Assembly: GCF_028583425.1 (NCBI RefSeq)
Contig: NC_072796.1
Coordinates: forward strand, 85,984,464-86,048,463
Direction: 5' to 3'
From: Eublepharis macularius
Lineage: Eukaryota; Chordata; Lepidosauria; Squamata; Eublepharidae
Length of the DNA stretch: 64,000 nucleotides
Each line of letters starts with the position of its first letter. Positions within the stretch are counted from its first letter, which is position 1. The notes beneath the pieces were generated by a model. That model did no database searches and was not told where the DNA came from. It saw only the letters and a program-made list of their open reading frames with translations. A program made the translations under genes and the position numbers. Below, piece after piece: positions 61,199 through 64,000 of this stretch.

Positions 61199-64000
61199 AT
61201 ATGGAGTGTAAAGTATTATCTTGGAATGTAAATGGACTAAACTCACCGAATAAGAGGAAAAATATTTTTCATTGGCTACTAAAACAAAAATGTGATATTG
61301 TTTGTTTGCAGGAGACCCATATTAGAAAACAGGATGTAAAATATTTAAAATCTGGAAAATTGGGCAAAGAATTTGTAGCGGCCTCTAACAAGAAAAAAAG
61401 AGGAGTGGTGTTGTACATAAAAGAGGAGCTGCAGCCAAAATTTGTTATGAGAGATGTGGAAGCTAGATTTGTAGCAGTGGAATGTAATTGGAATTTAAAG
61501 AGAGTGTTGGTAGTCGGACTTTATGCACCTAACGGTGCAAAGGAAAGCTTCTTTGAGGATTTAAGGAAGTATTTAGACGATCTTGTATATGACCAGATAA
61601 TTCTTGCTGGAGATTTCAATGGAGTGACAGATTTGGAACTAGACAAAAAGACTACAACAGCACAAAAGAAAAGAGGACTATTGCCAAAGCTTTTTTTTGA
61701 GTTGATTCAACAAGAGACTCTTGAAGATGTATGGAGAAGAGAATATCCTAAAACCAAACAGTTTACTTTTTATTCTGCAAGGCATCTTACATTATCAAGA
61801 ATTGATATGATCTGGGCCTCAAAGGACTTAGCGTTATGGACTAAGGAGGTAGAAATAATGCCGATGGTAGGCTCAGATCACAATCCAATTATGTGGAAAT
61901 TTGGAAAAAGGAGGAAAAGGAAAGCCTGGAGAATAAATGAGGACTTGTTACAGGAAAATGAGAATATGGAAATATTGAGAAGAGAGACAAAGTTTTTTAT
62001 ACAATACAACGTGAATAAAGAAGTACCAACCAATAAAGTTTGGGATGCTTACAAGGCGGTTGTAAGGGGCATACTAATGGACTTAAATGGCAGAGCAAGG
62101 AAAAAGAAAGAGGAGAAAAGACAAGAGATTGAGGAGAAAATAAAGGCCAAAGAAGCACAGTTAAAAAAGAGACCAGGGAAAAAGAAAATATATCAGGAAA
62201 TCAAAATTCTTCAAGAACAGTTAACAGCAATGAGTAATAAAGAATTGGAGTGGAACCTTAAAAGACTGAATCAAAAAGCTTTTGAGGGTGCTAATAAACC
62301 TGGGAAATATTTGGCATGGCAATTGAAGAAGAAAAGGGAAAAGAAAATAATAAACAAAATCTGTGAAGAAAACAAAACGTATCTGGAACAGACTACCATT
62401 AGTAGAGCCTTTTATAAATTTTATGCTAATCTGTATAATAAAAAAGAAGTAACCAAAGAATCAATAGCATCATATTTGGAGAAAACTAAACTTCCAGAGA
62501 TCTCGGAAGCTTGGAGAAATAAGTTGAATAGTGAAGTAACCGATGAGGAAATAAGTAAGGCAATACAATCTGCAAATCTAGGAAAGGCGCCAGGGCCAGA
62601 TGGACTTACGGCTAAATTTTACAAGACAATGGCCAACGAACTGGCACCATTCCTAAAAGAGGTGATGAACGGAGTTTTTAGGGATCAAAGAATTCCAGAC
62701 ACTTGGAGCGAAGCGAATATATCATTGATCCCAAAAGAGGGCCAAGATCTGACTAATGTGAAAAATTACAGGCCTATATCATTACTTAACAATGACTACA
62801 AAATTTTTGCGAAGATATTGGCGGAGAGACTGAAGGGGTGGCTCTCGGAAGTCATAGAGGAAGAACAAGCAGGCTTTTTGCCAGACAGACAAATAAGAGA
62901 CAATTTAAGGACAGTGATCAATGCTATTGAATACTACGATAAGCGTTGTGATAAAGAGGTTGGTTTCTTCTTTGTAGACGCTGAAAAAGCGTTTGACAAT
63001 TTAAACTGGGATTTTTTGTTTGCCATTATGGAAAAGCTACAACTGGGAGAAAGATTCATCAGAGCAATTAAAGAAATTTATAGAGACCAGACTGCAGCAA
63101 TTGTAGTGAATGATGAACTGACTAAGAAATTGACGATTAGTAAAGGAACAAGACAAGGTTGCCCGTTATCTCCATTGTTGTTCATTTTAGTATTGGAGAT
63201 TCTGATGATACAAATACGACAAGATGAGGAAATACGAGGAATAAAAATAAAGGACTACTCATACAAGGTTAGAGCATTTGCAGATGACATAATGTTAATT
63301 GTAGAAGATCCATTGGAGAACATGCCAAAAGTGATAGATAAGATCAAGGAGTTTGGTGACTTGGCAGGTTTCTTCATTAACAAAAAGAAGTCAAAGATAT
63401 TATGCAAAAACATGACTAAGCAGAAACAACAATTGTTAATGGAAACAACGGACTGTGAAGTAACTAGTAAGGTGAAATACTTGGGAGTTGAGCTGACTGC
63501 AAAAAATATAGATTTGTTCAAGAATAATTATGAAAAATTATGGACTCAGATAGAGAGAGACTTGATCAAATGGAATAGACTGAATCTGTCATGGTTGGGC
63601 AGGATTGCAGCAGTTAAGATGAATGTGTTACCAAGAGTAATGTTTTTGCTACAGACAATACCAATCATCAGAGACTCTAAACAATTTGAAAAATGGCAGA
63701 GGAAAATATTAGATTTTGTTTGGGCAGGCAAGAAGCCTCGAGTGAAAGTAAAAGTTTTACAAGATGCAAAGGAAAGAGGCGGAATGCAACTGCCCAACTT
63801 GAAACTTTATCATGATGCAATCTGCCTAGTTTGGTTAAAAGAGTGGATGACGTTAAAGAATAAGAAACTATTAGCCCTAGAGGGATATAAAAAATTTTTT
63901 GGATGGCACGCATACCTATGGCACGACAAAGTAAAGGTCAACTCGATGTTCCTACATCATTTTGTAAGGAGAAGTTTATATACAATCTGGAAGAAGTACA
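61195..64000 (+). CDS. L1 ORF2 protein: endonuclease and reverse transcriptase, partial
   Basis: Open for 935 codons with no stop or frameshift; the rest lies outside the window. The endonuclease domain (residues 1-235) has SWNVNGL (9-15), LQETHI with Glu40, YAPN (110), GDFNG with Asp140 and Asn142, SRID (201-204) and GSDHNP with Asp228/His229, so the APE-type catalytic set is complete. A basic linker follows. The RT domain has GKAPGPDG (463-470), KNYRPISLLN, QAGFLPDRQIRDN, VDAEKAFD with Asp595, GTRQGCPLSPLL (651) and the active site FADD (695-698). A conserved downstream block, MQLPNLKLYHDA, is near 864. ORF2p nicks target DNA and copies the L1 RNA. Its ATG lies inside the end of ORF1 (ATGA), suggesting reinitiation after ORF1 termination. 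It is also the likely kind of partner needed by ORF1-only elements. Confidence 0.95.
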   Translation, partial: MNMECKVLSWNVNGLNSPNKRKNIFHWLLKQKCDIVCLQETHIRKQDVKYLKSGKLGKEFVAASNKKKRGVVLYIKEELQPKFVMRDVEARFVAVECNWNLKRVLVVGLYAPNGAKESFFEDLRKYLDDLVYDQIILAGDFNGVTDLELDKKTTTAQKKRGLLPKLFFELIQQETLEDVWRREYPKTKQFTFYSARHLTLSRIDMIWASKDLALWTKEVEIMPMVGSDHNPIMWKFGKRRKRKAWRINEDLLQENENMEILRRETKFFIQYNVNKEVPTNKVWDAYKAVVRGILMDLNGRARKKKEEKRQEIEEKIKAKEAQLKKRPGKKKIYQEIKILQEQLTAMSNKELEWNLKRLNQKAFEGANKPGKYLAWQLKKKREKKIINKICEENKTYLEQTTISRAFYKFYANLYNKKEVTKESIASYLEKTKLPEISEAWRNKLNSEVTDEEISKAIQSANLGKAPGPDGLTAKFYKTMANELAPFLKEVMNGVFRDQRIPDTWSEANISLIPKEGQDLTNVKNYRPISLLNNDYKIFAKILAERLKGWLSEVIEEEQAGFLPDRQIRDNLRTVINAIEYYDKRCDKEVGFFFVDAEKAFDNLNWDFLFAIMEKLQLGERFIRAIKEIYRDQTAAIVVNDELTKKLTISKGTRQGCPLSPLLFILVLEILMIQIRQDEEIRGIKIKDYSYKVRAFADDIMLIVEDPLENMPKVIDKIKEFGDLAGFFINKKKSKILCKNMTKQKQQLLMETTDCEVTSKVKYLGVELTAKNIDLFKNNYEKLWTQIERDLIKWNRLNLSWLGRIAAVKMNVLPRVMFLLQTIPIIRDSKQFEKWQRKILDFVWAGKKPRVKVKVLQDAKERGGMQLPNLKLYHDAICLVWLKEWMTLKNKKLLALEGYKKFFGWHAYLWHDKVKVNSMFLHHFVRRSLYTIWKKY

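Larger units (their letters stand above)
59496..64000 (+). mobile_element. L1 retrotransposon, apparently full-length at 5' end, cut by window end
   Basis: A GC-rich leader begins near GGACTTCCGG, followed by ORF1 and ORF2 in L1 order. Both frames are fully open as far as seen. The ORF2 C-terminus (about 300-340 further codons in a typical L1), 3' UTR, poly-A and target duplication lie beyond 64000. Unbroken frames over 3.6 kb in a region of otherwise decayed repeats mark it as young and possibly competent. Confidence 0.93.

Overview
The window looks like squamate reptile (lizard or snake) nuclear DNA. The main evidence is the mix of repeats: tRNA-derived SINEs with Sauria-SINE structure, CR1 and L2/CR1-clade LINEs, L1 with an intact ORF1/ORF2, hAT elements with 8-bp target duplications, several fold-back MITE families and a DIRS/Ngaro-like element. 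I found no convincing host protein-coding exon, no functional RNA gene and nothing prokaryotic. It reads as an intergenic or intronic region built almost entirely from mobile DNA of different ages.

Regions 1-16 kb: the window opens inside a reverse-oriented hAT end (1-249). Next come a tandem-repeat patch, a SINE, a two-level palindrome (2076-2472), an LTR-like repeat (3.2-4.0 kb), several MITEs and a CR1 tail. At 8478-10000 sits a complete ORF1-only L1 relative (a HAL1-like half-LINE) with a perfect 17-bp target duplication and an intact 300-codon ORF1. At 11.1-13.3 kb a 0.74-kb hAT lies nested inside an older dispersed repeat whose uninterrupted paralogue is at 42.8-43.9 kb.

Regions 16-35 kb: fold-back MITEs, candidate solo LTRs, decayed L2/CR1 LINEs (one with a broken RT active site) and a roughly 4.3-kb element at 26184-30515. 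That element carries split direct repeats (A1...B1-A2-B2), as in Ngaro/DIRS retroelements, but its interior has decayed. Further on are a 5S-rRNA-like fragment beside a 54-bp templated duplication and another palindromic MITE.

Regions 35-50 kb: a 4.27-kb hAT (35663-39931) has perfect 18-bp terminal inverted repeats and a perfect 8-bp target duplication. It keeps only the N-terminal BED-finger part of a transposase, and the rest is filled with tandem repeats. The 0.74-kb hAT at 11.6 kb is an internally deleted relative of it. A fragment of U2 snRNA (45082-45117), bounded by near-identical 10-bp repeats, interrupts an L2/CR1 3' end.

Regions 50-64 kb: another LTR-like copy, an L2/CR1 ORF2 C-terminus with a one-base frameshift, a large imperfect inverted repeat, a long stretch without recognisable features and a candidate reverse-oriented LTR. 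At 59.5 kb an apparently full-length L1 begins: a GC-rich 5' UTR, an intact 260-codon ORF1, then ORF2 overlapping it by four bases (ATGA). ORF2 is open for 935 codons to the window edge with all visible endonuclease and RT motifs intact, so this element may be recently active.

Most boundaries come from reading terminal repeats by eye. Family names are given at clade level where I cannot be more specific.
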